Part shown: piece by piece, positions 32,754 through 45,136 of the stretch
Layout: every line of letters begins with the position of its first letter
Numbering within the stretch: position 1 is the first letter of the stretch
NCBI RefSeq assembly: GCF_014066305.1
Contig: NW_023501094.1
Span: 62,001-126,000 of the forward strand
DNA length: 64,000 bases
Direction of reading: 5' to 3'
Origin: Letharia columbiana
Taxonomy: Eukaryota > Ascomycota > Lecanoromycetes > Lecanorales > Parmeliaceae
Made by a program: the position numbers and the translations under genes
Notes under the pieces: generated by a model
Databases searched by the model: none
The model's input: only the letters and a program-made list of their open reading frames with translations
What the model was told of the DNA's origin: nothing

Positions 32754-35700
32754 ATGGCACCAATTGGAGAGGCTTACTTCCCGCCTCTCGACAGATGCTT
32801 CAGCGGGGAGCATCAATTACTGTGTGCAACCTAAGGGACCTTGAATAACATTGTGCTAAAAATGGAATACAGGTCTTGGAAGACTACTTATGTAGCGCTT
32901 TCTCAACTGAACGGTGAAGCCGACACCGGATCCCTCAGGCGACATCTTTCAGACCCACAGACGGTACACCTACTCGCGCACTCGTCTTCGCCCTATTCGG
33001 CTCCCACTTCGCAAAGCAAATCTACCTTTGACACCAAGACCTCTTCCATTCATGTTCCACCCTCTGGTAATACACGCTACGATATTGGACAGATAAAAGA
33101 AGACACTCTATGGCTCAGCAAAGAGACGAAGATTGACGAGGTCTCGGCCTTGAGGATAGCTGTCTTGGAATGGCAAACAAGGCCAGCCGTGCAGCTGCTT
33201 CGAGGCAGTCTTGTTGACGAGATCGCACCTCTGGCAAACGGGATAGGAGGAAGCGAACTTCAAGCGTCATTCTCTGATGCGGCTTCGTCGCTGTTCGGCA
33301 AGTCATCTGGGCTGCGGGCAAACGCGCCAGCTCCTTTCCACGATGCAGGCCCGCGACGACGAAGGTTGCTGGAGACATACTTGTCCGAGCGACGATACAT
33401 CCTCAAATCTAGCGAATATGTCACACTCGCAGCATCCTGCAAAGCACAAAATGGATCCCCCAATAATGTCATGAACCAGGCATCTAGCTGGTTGGAAGAT
33501 GTAGGGACTGCAGTTATTTCTAATTGGAAGGGTGATGGATCAGCCCAAAGCAAAAGTAAGAATTTCGTTGCTGAAGCAGTTGAGGCTTTGCGCTCCCGGA
33601 TAGAGAGCTTGATGAGGGGAAGTGGATGGTTGTCAGACGAAAGCCAGCAAGAAGAAATCGAGCTTGCCTGGGCCAGAAATCAGATCCTAGAGATGATTCA
33701 TATCATGCAGATCCTCCTAATTCAGCTCGATACATCCTCGACGAAATTGCTTACTCCTGACTCAATCCTTCCCTGGTATAGACTAATGAACGAATGCGGC
33801 TTCTTTAATAGCTTGCAGCTGGTGAGCCTCTAAACAACAACGTATATCTCTTGGCTACTGACGAATCTGTTAGCCACATCCTGCATTACAGGGCCCCTAC
33901 GACTTGCCTCTACAATCACTCACTGCTCTTATCTCTCTGTCTATCCTCAACATTCCTTTGGCACTCGAACTGCTCGACCAGTCTTTTGCTGCAGGAGTCT
34001 CAACAGGCTCAGAGGGCAGCTCTCCCTACATCCTCATTTCCGCCGCAGTCAACGAGCTGAACGACATATTTTCTGATGCTGTTTCTCTGAAGGCGTCTAG
34101 CCCGTCCGTCCTAGCTTGGAGCATCATCCTGCAGAAACTAAGAGAACTTGCCCTTACTGCTCGAGAATCAAAAGAAGTTAGACAATCACTTCGTGCTACT
34201 GACAAGTACAACACAGCGGACTCTTCTGATACCGATGGCGCCGAGCGATCAGCAGCGAGGAATATCACAACTTCACGGCGTCGTTCATCCACAGGCAGCG
34301 ATTCATCGCAGCAGTCAACTCTTCTGGAGGAGATATACGACTCGATATCATTTACGACTGCTGATGGAGGAGACCAAGCTGCTTTCTTGGCCACTAGTGC
34401 AGTCGATGAGTGCAAGGTCTTCGAGGTCATTATAACCATAGCTGTCGAATATTGCACACCTTTTGGATTCGAACATGAAGGCAAGCCCGGCCAGAGAATG
34501 CGTAGCATGCTACTTGATCTGGTCCGAGCTTGTGTTTCTGTCGTTGCATACCAGCCAACGTTGTTAATGGCGACGCTCGCATTGCTCACGGGATCAGAGC
34601 GTTACTGGGAGACCGTAGATCGATCCGCAGAATCCAAAAAATCCGAGCCGGGTGCCAAATTCATGAAAGATATTGTGCTCAAAATGATGATCTGGAAGCC
34701 GGCTTTGGTTCGATTTCCATACGAGACGTCACCATTCCTACAGCTCTGTAGAGCAGTGACTTTTCTTCGTGACGGAAGAGATCCCGAAGAGCTTCCCACA
34801 TGGAATGAGCTCGAAGAGCTCGATTCCTTTACTTATCGATTACCTGCGCACTTTGACGCATATGTACCCGTTCGCACACAAGAGGATGAAGACTTTCTTC
34901 AACTAACGACGACTCTAAGCCTCGCGGTAGGTCCTGATCTTGGCAGGTCTACAGCTCAACATTATGAAAATGGCAAGGTGTTGCGCGCCATAACAGACCT
35001 CGCTCAACCCCCCAACATATTCGTTCTGCCCTCCGATACACAGGGCAGAATTATCTCGAACGGAAAGCCATTTGTTGTGATGTGGCACCATTCCTATTCT
35101 GCCCTGACATATATGGGTCGAATGCTTCAGTGCGCATCCATGGTAGACCTGCCTGCAGGCGAATCAATTCCTACCTTTTCAGCGGAAATTGTTGGAGAAG
35201 TCATCGGTCTGATCACTGCCATGCTCTCGTCGGCTGCAAGCAATGGTCCGTCAGAGCAGACTTTAACGTCCTCTGCGGAGTCGGCAGAGTCAATACTTGG
35301 AGGTGCAAGCGACGGCCTTGACAGAAACCAAGACGTCATCTCTGTAATCTTCGCAATATTCGAGAAAGAGCTGTATAAACCTCGCAAAACCTCCGAGGAC
35401 AAGGAATCCATCGATCTCCTGATCCAATGCATTCAATTTACATTCGCCCTTCTGCCGTTCAAACCTGACAGAGTCTGGCCCTTTCTTGGTAGGAGTGGCC
35501 TTCTAGGCATAGGCAAAGATGAAGGTCAGCTCAGCGCTGTCGTAGCGGCTCATGAGATGCTCTTGGGTCGCTACGACTTCTTGCTCGGATGCATACGCCT
35601 CTTCGAAGCGCTCATTGAAGACGCCGTCACTCACGTTGTATCTCGTAACGCTCCTCCAAAGGCAGTCACACGCTTCGGAGATACCATGTCGTTGGGAGCC

Positions 35701-38568
35701 GGAGTATCTCGCGTTGCCATGGAAAAGGTTCTTGAAAGTCTAACGCGGACAATGATCGAAGTCTTTGAATCCACAATGAATTGGAAATTTGTTGAACAGT
35801 CGGAACGAATGGAGATCAATTCCCGTTTGTGTTCGATCTTTCGAAAGATATTGGATTACTGCTTCGATACCAACGATTGTCCAGAGCTTTCACAAAAGCT
35901 GATTAGGCCGCTTGCACCAGCAGCCGAGTACATTATCAGCGTCTTTTTGTCCAAATCGAATGCCGACGTCACGGTCCTGCCTCTGTTACATACTTTTGGG
36001 GAAGGTATAGCGACTCCCAGTACAACTTTACCCACACGTGGCCTACAGTACTGGACCTCTCAAGTCAGAGAGGCGCTGAAATTGACTAGCACACTGATTC
36101 GGCTCAACAGATTGCTGCTGCAACCACCGTCTCATCTCGAAGACCAAATGTTCAAGTCCGCCTCTATACTCGCGAAGGTGTACACAGCACACGAGAGCTA
36201 CAGATTCCCTGTTGTGGAATTGTTGGATTCTCTTGTGCGCTCCGCAGCCGCTACCAGTCAACAGCCACCTTCACTCTTAGGCCACTTAGGTCAAGAGAAT
36301 GCGAGCCACTTCCTTGAAGTGCTCTCAATGCTCGATCAACCGCTCAATGATGATGCTTTGTCATCAGCCATCTGGACACTACTTTCCGCAGTCGTAAGCA
36401 AGCGCCAGCAGTGGTTTGCCATCTTCGTTTTGACTGGTAATACTCCTCGAGAATCTTTCAAAGACAAAAAGAATTCAGCTGCTCCGAACTCGCGGCGGTC
36501 TGAGCCTATCTTGAATACCGCTTTGGACGGTCTTTGCAATATCGAGAAGGTGGAGCCGCGAAAGGCCTTGAGCATGCTCGAATTTGTGGCTCTCGCGGCA
36601 GACTTCTGGCCCTGGGTCTTGACAACTATAGCTCAGCATCCACATTTCATGAAAGCAATCTCGGAATTCGGGGCTCACATAGGTTCGATGACCGCGACCA
36701 CCCGCAGCAAGACATACAGGACATCTTCAGACTACCACAGCCCACAAATGTTATCGTTTGTTGCAGACATACTCACAATGTACTCCAATTACAAACAGCA
36801 AATGAATGACCAAAAATTCCACAAGTGGATCGTCCCACATCTCGCGTATCTCATCAAGAACGCCATCTCGCCACCAAGCTATAGTGCGTCTCTGCATGCA
36901 AATCTCAATCGAAACTTCAAATCGAAGTTCTTTGGATGTAGCCTTGAAGATTTCAAAAGGACATCTTTAAATCGGACCCAGCTTGGCGACTCTTTCTTTT
37001 ACAATCGCGAGCTCGCAAATAAGATGCTAGCATATGACCCGGCGTGGGTAGGGAAGAAAGACGAAGGCTTCGCTGAAGAGGTTAGGAGGGCAAACTTTGA
37101 CTTATCAGTGGTGGAGGCTCAAGTAGTAAGCATATTGTCTCTCTACTGGACTGGCAATTATTAACAACTGGCGCAATAGAATCTTTTCCATAGTTGGAAG
37201 TCCCTGCTTGTGGAACTGAGCGGACCCCTAGCTACGGAACCCAAGTTCCAGAAGATAATGGCAGTGGCAGTCACCAATTGCCTCAAGGCAAACGCCGAAA
37301 ATCAATTGCCGGAAGTCATCTTTGAGAGGCTAGCACAATCACGGGCAAACCTAGCCTTCACATTGCTACAGCGACTCCTCGAAGTCAAGTCGACTGAGGT
37401 TGAGGTCAAGTCCATACTGTCAGTGGCCTGGAATACTCTTCGAAGACATGACCCCAACTTGGGTTCCGCCCTGAACGGAGACGATGCAGACTATCATAGG
37501 ATGCTTCTCAAGATCCTCTACCTGGCCCTTCAGCCTCATATTTTAGATGTTGGTTCGGTAGCCCCAGAAGAGCTGAAAGCGCCGACAGCTGGCGGCTCAA
37601 CGGCACGATCCCAATCAAGGTCCAATGTTCAAGTTGGTCTCGAAGTCCTTAGCACAATAGTAGCCCAAGGCTTTCGTTCCTTGACTATCATTCTCCACGA
37701 CTCACCTACGCTCGTCCATCCTTCTGATTTTTCCCTCATCACAGCAATCCTCCGCACCGTCCTCCACATTCCCAGCCTCTCCGGCAACACCACCCACCTT
37801 ATCTCCGCCTTCTCCGACTCTCAGACAGGGCGCTGCGCGTCCACTCTTCTCAGTTGGGCAGACCAGCTCGCCACAAACGGCGACCCCATCTACGGCGAAC
37901 TTAGCATCCTCTTCCTCCTCGAAATGTCCAGCGTCCCAGCTCTCGCCGAGTGTCTTGCTGTGGAAGGCGTCATAACTCAAATCCTGTCCACGAATCTCAT
38001 TCGCGTGCTGCAAAGCAGACCGTTCGGACCCTTCGTCCACCCAGCGCGTATGTACGGCATCTGGGGTCGCGGTGTACTTCCCCTCCTGCTCAACCTCCTT
38101 CACGCCGTTGGTCCACCAATTGCACCGGAAGTCGCCGCTGCTCTCAATCAATTCCCAAATCAGCTTGCGCGTGCATCCAATACCTTCACTAGCAGCCCTC
38201 GCACCTCCGCCAAGGATCCGACGGGATACATTACGCTGGGTTTGGCGTCAGAAGCACTGACCCTTTCGTTAATAGTTACAATTCTCCAAACTTTCCGGGA
38301 AGCAGGCGCTAGTGCAGCTGTAATCCCCAGTGAGATTGAAGAGGTGAAGTGGGACAGAGTGCAGGTGAAAGAGGAGGTGGAGGGATGGTTGCAGAGAAAA
38401 GTGGCGTTGAGAGAGAAGGTTGTGCCTTCTGATGAGAAGGAAGAACGATGGAGCAAGCAGAAGCCTTTAAGCGGAGCCGGAGGGAATGAGAACAGGCTGG
38501 AAGAGAAAGTGGTCGAGGAGATGCAGGGGGTACTGGGTATCTTAGGAGGGAATAGCGGTGAACAATGA
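32754..38568 (+). CDS. NUP188: Nucleoporin Nup188
   Basis: A large scaffold nucleoporin of the inner ring of the nuclear pore. Exons 32754-32821, 32873-33821, 33874-37125 and 37180-38568 give 1885 residues, in the expected size range. The start MAPIGEAYFPPLDRCFSGEH, spliced to SWKTTYVALSQLNG, fits the fungal Nup188 N terminus; the first intron is 51 bp. The body is helical throughout, with landmarks such as PHPALQGPYDLPLQSLTALI, VIITIAVEYCTPFGFEHEGK and MWHHSYSALTYMGRML. A charged C-terminal tail ends at GNSGEQ. Three internal introns of 51-54 bp keep phase. No frame breaks, in contrast with URB2 and VPS23. Confidence 0.9.
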
Positions 38569-39459
38569 GAAGACTCCTTTTCTGGAGCTGGACGACGGTT
38601 AGGCATTGCGTCCGGCGTTAAATTTCCTTTAGATATTATGGACTTGCATAAAAGCGAGCTTGAAGTGGGCATTTTCTGAATGGAACGTATGGAACGGGAA
38701 AAATTCATAGCAATTCAGAACCGAAGGTCGATCCCTTGAAGTAGCTTCGATTAGAGCCTACGATTATAACTGAATGCTAGACACTGCTATACAGGTTCGA
38801 GGCAAAAAGAGTAGCATCATGGAAGAGATTCGAGCAAAAGTCATGAAAAGGTGATTGCCCCGGCGAAGATCCTGAGTCTTCCTGAGTTGATGTGAACGTT
38901 CAGTTCATTCTGGTTGATACCCACGAAAGTAAGAACTTACCTATGCAAAGACAAAAAGCTGGCAGCTCTTAGGGTTGCCACCTTTTCTGACGATTTGCCT
39001 GTGCAGATTTGGAACTTCGAGTTTGACTCTATGGATGAGTTTCGCTAAGATACATTATTCTCTGACGTTGAAGCTGACGAGGTGTCTCAAGCGGAAAGGC
39101 GGGATTCGAGCTCCCACACATCTCCGTCTCAACTTCCATCCAACGAATGTCAAATCTTGAAGTCTACTACAATTAGTCTGCTATCTACGGGATCTAATAA
39201 GTCATTTATGTTTTTCGAAAAATAGGTTCATCTCTGCTCTTTTCAAGAAAGCCAGGTGAACTATGAGCACCAACAACCCACCCTCAGCTGCTGCAACGGC
39301 AAGAGCGTTGGAAGCAACACAGAATCTAAAAAGGAGCGTAGCGGCTGCTTTCGATGGTAAGTAGCCCAAACTTTTGTTGAAATTATCCAATATCGATTTT
39401 ATTCCCTTCATGTGTGCGTGAAAAAGCCTGCTAGGCGCACTTCTTCCGAACCCTTCACC
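38569..39459. other. Intergenic upstream of SSN3
   Basis: At 39263-39358 a short frame beginning MSTNNPPSAAATARALEATQ ends at a good donor (GGTAAGTAG). It may be an upstream ORF or the first exon of something not resolved here: joined to the next acceptor (39434) it enters a different frame from the kinase. The stretch also has an isolated GATTCGAGCTC that resembles a tRNA T-loop but lacks a partner arm. Confidence 0.4.
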
Positions 39460-40948
39460 ATGCCTCCAAGTTCCAACAACCCATCTATACCACCCACTTT
39501 CCTCCGCAACCATTTTGACAATGGCATCACTCCTAATCACGATGATCCCATCTCCAATTCCCCCGAGCCTGATACCCCAGAGTCAGACACGACCCAGCCT
39601 GCGTACCTCGACCCTTATTATCTAGAGCCTTATTCTCACAATTTCGTATTACCCACAGAATCGTCCGAGGCGAGGAAAATGCCGCCGACTAATGGATATA
39701 CAAGCAAAGTCCGCGTGCTTGATCGGTATAAGGTTGTTGGCTTTATTAGCAGTGGGACGTATGGAAGGGTATACAAGGCTGTAGGCCATAATGGGATGGC
39801 GGGGGAATTCGCTATTAAGAAGTTCGTATAAGTTTGGTTGCGTCTTACTCTGATGATTAGCTAAAATGCTACCTAGGTTCAAGCCGGACAAAGAGGGCGA
39901 GATGATCCAATACACAGGAATATCTCAATCAGCATGCCGAGAAATGGCTCTATGCTCCGAATTGTCCCATCCCAACATGATCCATCTTGTCGAGATCATC
40001 CTAGAAGACAAGTGCATCTTCATGGTCTTCGAATATGCAGAGCACGACTTGCTGCAGATAATTCAGCACCACAGTCAACCGACCCGACATCCCATTCCGG
40101 CCTCTGCGGTTAGGTCTATTCTGTTCCAACTACTTAACGGGCTGCTCTACCTGCACAGTAATTGGGTACTCCATCGAGATCTGAAGCCTGCCAACATCAT
40201 GGTGACTTCGAAAGGGGAAGTGAGGATCGGTGACCTGGGTCTGGCTCGACTATTCTACAAGCCGCTTCACTCCTTGTTCAGTGGTGATAAAGTCGTTGTC
40301 ACAATCTGGTACCGTGCACCAGAGCTCCTGCTTGGAAGCAAGCATTACACGCCTGCTGTAGATCTATGGGCCGTGGGATGCATTTTCGCTGAGCTCCTTT
40401 CTCTACGGCCAATCTTCAAAGGGGAAGAGGCGAAGATGGACAGCAAAAAGACCGTCCCATTCCAGAAGAACCAAATGCAAAAGATTGTTGAAATCCTAGG
40501 AATGCCTACCAAAGACAAATGGCCTGGCCTCATACACCAAGGGGAACATAGCCAGCTACAAACCCTTTCCTCGTACGTACGGGAAGGAAACAACGGCAAA
40601 TCAGGCCTTGAATCATGGTACTGGAACACCCTGAGAAGTACCGGCTACCAAGATTCTCCGCCATCCGTAACTCCAGGTCAGCAAGGTCTTGATTTGCTGT
40701 CGAAACTTCTTGAGTATGACCCAATGAAGCGGTTGTCAGCTGAGCAAGCGTTACAACATCCATATTTTACCGCAAACGGGGAGAAAGTATCCGCGAACTG
40801 TTTTGAGGGAATGTCAACACAGTATCCGTCCAGGAGGGTTAGTCAGGATGACAATGATATAAGGACCAGTAGTCTGCCGGGTACGAAGAGGAATGGGTTT
40901 CCGGATGATAGTCTGGCAGGGAGGCCTACTAAGAGGATGAAGGATTAA
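39460..40948 (+). CDS. SSN3: Mediator cyclin-dependent kinase Ssn3/Srb10 (CDK8)
   Basis: The kinase subunit of the CDK8 module of Mediator; with cyclin C (Ssn8) it phosphorylates the RNA polymerase II tail and transcription factors in the nucleus. Exons 39460-39821 and 39877-40948 give 477 residues. After an N-terminal low-complexity region come [18 protein letters not shown] (ATP loop), AIKKF (catalytic Lys), [13 protein letters not shown] (the CDK8-type C-helix), [20 protein letters not shown] (DLG, as in fungal CDK8), and [20 protein letters not shown] (no phosphorylated T-loop Thr, as in CDK8). A C-terminal nuclear-type tail RPTKRMKD ends it. The intron's exact ends are ambiguous: a donor at 39822 with acceptor at 39876 keeps the family sequence KKFKPDKEG, while a better-looking GTATAA donor at 39826 would lose one Lys. 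Confidence 0.93.
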
Positions 40949-41663
40949 GGTCTAATGTCTTGGAGCTGATGAGAAGATGTATACAAGAGGCAGCCCCTTT
41001 AATGCACCAGGCACCACGCCTGCTGACGAGTCCTCCAGGATGGATGGAAGTATCGGTGGTATCAGAGATGACTCTAAAAGCGAGCGCTCCAGATTCCGGT
41101 CGTTACAGTAATGTGGATTCCTGCCCCAACATGAAACGACAGCTTCGATGATTAGAGGGAGGCAACTTGGCAAGCGAGTCAAGCCAAGAGCCTGTGTGGA
41201 AGGTATCTTAGGATGGGCACGAAGGAGATGAAAGACTTGAAGGACATCCAGGGCATTCCTTGGATAACAATGCTACCACCATGATAAAATATAAGAGTCT
41301 ACGACAGTCAAACAATAGTCTCATAGTAACACTCTCCGCAAACTTGCCCTCGTTCCCTTTCGTATCAAGCCACAGGGAACGGGTAAGGCCACATGTCAGA
41401 CAGGGGTCACAGCAACCTCTGAAGAGCCGCATGTTTGAACATTGGGCACACCAAGATTGGAATACTTTATGACCCTATTATCCAGCTGATATAGGGATCA
41501 TGAGAGGTTGAAGTGTACTACGAGTTGAATTGAAATCGAGACATTGCAAGGGTCAGGCGCCCGCCGACATCATCCCGCCGCAAGGTCACCCCCGAGCCTC
41601 GAGGAACTCAAGCCGACATACTCCGAAATAGCGATTGCGCTCCTCCATGCGTGACCTGCATGG
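40949..41663. other. Intergenic between SSN3 and the EamA transporter
   Basis: No recognisable coding sequence; the end should hold the transporter's promoter. The transporter start is not firmly fixed, so a short upstream exon could lie near 41640. Confidence 0.4.
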
Positions 41664-43403
41664 ATGTTAAAAGATAATGGTCTGTTGTCTTCATTAGGCA
41701 GTATTGAAGCCAACTATCCCTCCAGTACACCAACACCCACCATCGTCACCCCCCCATCTGGATCCTCAAGCCCGCATTCCAGGCCTCCATCACCACGAGC
41801 TTCGCCCTTCAGAGCAAAGCTGGCTAAAGCGAGAGCCTCACCTCCCCCGAGTCGAAAGGCCAGTCCTCGACCACAGCTGGGTGTTGCCTTCAACGCCCCA
41901 GCTGACCAAAGCCATGCGGGAGGAGTCGCGGGTGACTCCGACTTCTCAGACGAGGAAGCAGCGATGGGGGAGACTAGGCCTCAACTGCACCGGCCCCAAG
42001 ATGAACGCTCCCAAACGCCGCTGCTGAAAGAGGAGAGAGAGCGATCCTCATATGACGGCCCAAATGGAAGTGCGCGGCCAGCTTTCGTCACGAAAAGATC
42101 TACGTTTCGCAGCCGCAGTCCAGATATGGAGGATTCATCGGCGACGAGGAAGAAGTATACTTATGCGGCTTTCTTTTTGGTGTTGAGTTTGGTTAGCTTT
42201 ACGATTCAGACGGAAACGGCGGTCTATGTTCAGCATGAATTGAAATGGAATAAGGCTTATGCTATGCTGTGAGTCTGCCATCTGTGCTCTATGACGCGGG
42301 CTACGCTGACTTGCTATGACCGAAGGTATTTCACACACGGGTCCTGGTCATTACTCTGGCCAACCCAACTTCTCATCCTCCGCGTCTCGAATTGGAGAAC
42401 CCCATGGAAATCATTCTGGCGCCGGCACATCTACCTCGTCCGGACCACAGCCCAAATGGTCGAATCCCATGACGTGCACCTTACAAGCCGAGAATCCCAC
42501 AAATCGCCCGTTGCCTACATCTTGAAGAAGACAGCCTTCATCACAACAGCTTTGACCGTCGCCGGTGGGTCATGGTACGTGGCAGTTGACATGACCTCGG
42601 CCAGCGACCTCACAGCCATATACAACTGCTCCGCCTTTTGGGCCTACATCTTCAGCATACCTTTACTACACGACAAGCTGCGCTTCGACAAAGCGTTCTC
42701 CGTCCTTTTGGCCATTGCGGGCGTCCTGATCCTCGTATACGGAGACTCTCTGCCGACCATACATGGGGGTAAATCCGGTGGATCGGTAGGCGGTGGTGAA
42801 AACCCCGACGACAGCTCGAACCGTACCTTGGGCAATATTGTCATCGGCGTCGGCAGTGTACTGTATGGACTGTACGAGGTGCTCTATAAGAAGCTGGCCT
42901 GCCCGCCGGAGGGAACAAGCCCCGGGCGGGGCATGTTGTTTGCGAACACCTTTGGGAGTCTGATCGGCTGCTTTACGCTATTGGTGCTGTGGATACCGCT
43001 GCCAATATTGCATTATACAGGTATAGAGGTGTTCGAGTGGCCGCACGGTGAAGCGGCGTGGATGCTGCTGGTGTCCGTGCTGGCAAACGCCACGTTTTCC
43101 GGATCCTTCCTCGTCCTCATCTCCCTCACTTCACCGGTTCTGTCCTCGGTCGCTGCGCTTCTTACCATATTCACCGTGGCCGTGACGGATTGGCTGCTCA
43201 CCGGGAAGCCGTTGTCGCCTGCCGCCATCGGGGGGGTTTGGTCATCGTCGTTGCTTTTCTCTTGTTGAGCTGGAGTACATATAGGGAGATGGATCAGGAG
43301 AGGCGGAAACGGTATGCTTCCTTCGCCATCCCGGTTCGATTGCAGACACTGACTTCGGATCAGGCTAGAGGAAGAAATCGTTGAGACTAGCGACGACGAG
43401 TAG
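41664..43403 (+). CDS. EamA/DMT-superfamily transporter (SLC35F-like)
   Basis: A ten-helix-type drug/metabolite transporter. Exons 41664-42268, 42326-43311 and 43364-43403 give about 543 residues. The first 160 residues are a Pro/Ser-rich cytoplasmic tail (SGSSSPHSRPPSPRASPF, then RSRSPDMEDS). Membrane segments follow from YTYAAFFLVLSLVSFTIQTE onward, with a first EamA half (VAVDMTSASDLTAIYNCSAF), then NIVIGVGSVLYGLYEVLYKK and a second half ending AFLLLSWSTYRE. Two introns (57 and 52 bp) keep phase. The C-terminal hydrophobic stretch is reached only if the G7 run at about 43230-43236 is changed by one base (to eight G). The short last exon encodes EEEIVETSDDE. The start codon at 41664 is tentative. 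Substrate unknown. Confidence 0.75.
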
Positions 43404-45136
43404 ACTCTTTTACCACTTTGTACTGGGTACGGACAGGTTCAGGCATGGCGATGGCGTTGAGGACGCATGATATCTAGACTCTGGGCGGTCATACGCCAAT
43501 ATAATAAGCGTTATCGATACCCACGCCTAAGGCTTTCTCATCCGCAGCCATCGCTCATGCTTTTCATGTGACAGAAACGCTGCCATCAAAACCTATGCAC
43601 CCAAGCACTGCACTCTTCCCTCCAATTCCTCCAAAAAGATGTATCAACGCTCGTGATACACAACGAAACCCTTCCCACCAATCCCTTACACCGGTCATTT
43701 CACAACGCCATCCCCAGAACCCCCCACCCCCCCCCCTTTTGTTCCGATCAACCATCACCCCCCCACCCCTACCCCCCTACCCCTTAACCCCCCTCCCTCA
43801 CCTAAAGCAACTGAACCTCCCCAACCTCAACCGCCACGGCTGGCGATGCGCGCCGTGCCTGTCGACGACGACGCCGCCGCCGAAATGCTTCCCGCCCCAG
43901 TTCTTCCGGTAGAAGAAGGGCATGGGCGCGGCGCTGGCGGATGGGTTCCGCGGTGGGAGACGCGGGGGGGGGGTTTGTTGGGGGCGGGAAGGGTCGCGCG
44001 TAGGGTGGAGGGGTTGGTTGGAGGGGGGTGTGGACGGCTAGGCTGGTTTTTTTGGTTTGCGGGAGGGGGGGAGATGGTGGGGGGTGGGGGGATGGGATGG
44101 GATGGTGGATGGGATGGGATGGGATGGGATGGGATGGGTCAAGGGTCGGATTCGGTGTCAGGTTGGACGGTGGCGTAGGAGCACACTATTGGATGTATCT
44201 TTTGATTATCGGTGCGATGGTAGTTTGAGACGCTGTGGTGGGAGATAGGAACCTTTCGCCTTGGCATCAGAAAAAGCCAGATTCCAAAGGCTCGTTCTGT
44301 TATCGCAGCAGGAAGGTGCGTGCCGAGGAGCCAAGCACGCCCCTTCCCCGTACCCGTACTCGTTGCATATGCCGCGGTGACATCTATTGCCCGAGGAAGG
44401 GTCGCGGGATGGATGGATTGCTCTTCCTTTTGATGAGGATGTGAGAGGAGTAAAGTAAAGTAGGTAGGCTGATGGATGCCCTTCTTCCTCTTCGCTGCTT
44501 CTGGCAGGCCGGAGGTGACAACCTCCGCCCCTGCGTTTAGCGTCTTCATAATCCTTTCGAATGCTTGGCATCTGAAGGTCCTACGCCAGGACGCATCTCA
44601 TGGATCCGGATTATCAACTTCATGAATCCAAGCTCGGAATTTGAAAAGATTGAGGGCGAAAGGGTCGTAGGACTGTTGGATAACAGTCGTGTATATAAGA
44701 GATCTAGATTTGAAAGATTCAGTTTACAAGTATCTAGAAGTCGGGAAAAAGAGAAGCTGTCGATTTCGCTGCTCGGGAATCATTTCACTCTCCTCTTCAA
44801 ATCTATAGATGAATCGTTTTCTTGTAGAACTCTTTCTATTCTAGCGGCTCAAAAGTCGCAGCGATAAGGAGTCTGATTTATGTATAGAAAATCCGACAGT
44901 TCCAATTATAGCTGTGAGGTTGTTATTTAGATCTGTGGGGTGCGTGACGCCAAGGATTCGAAAGGGTCGAGGGTTGTGAATACGCTAAATTAAGTCCTGA
45001 AAAATAGCTCCCGAGGGTCCGAGGGGTCTTCCCTTTTTAATCAACCCTCTTTCGCTGGCTGCAAAGAATTCAAAACAAAACAAAACAAAAGCAAACACCA
45101 CATACCACCCTCGTCCTTCCAACCCTACCTGCCTCA
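43404..45136. other. Long intergenic region with C-rich and G-rich tracts
   Basis: 1.7 kb with strongly asymmetric sequence: a C/T-rich run at about 43700-43830 and a G-rich run at about 43960-44140. A long open frame at 43846-44178 is low complexity. On the opposite strand a short Pro-rich frame ends YRKNWGGKHFGGG, which I could not place. 44200-45136 is unique sequence with no gene seen; short AAAAC repeats at 45070-45090 lie in the next gene's leader. Confidence 0.5.
44090..44139 (+). repeat. (GGGAT)n pentanucleotide run
   Basis: Roughly nine to ten copies of GGGAT/GGATG with one GGTGG interruption, following a 100-bp G-rich segment. Confidence 0.85.

Noticed and set aside
39080..39145. 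tRNA-like T-loop (GATTCGAGCTC)
   Set aside because: No matching acceptor stem, D-arm or anticodon arm could be folded around it by eye.
43846..44178. 110-codon plus-strand frame in the G-rich tract
   Set aside because: Composition is dictated by G runs and GGGAT repeats; no family and poor codon pattern.
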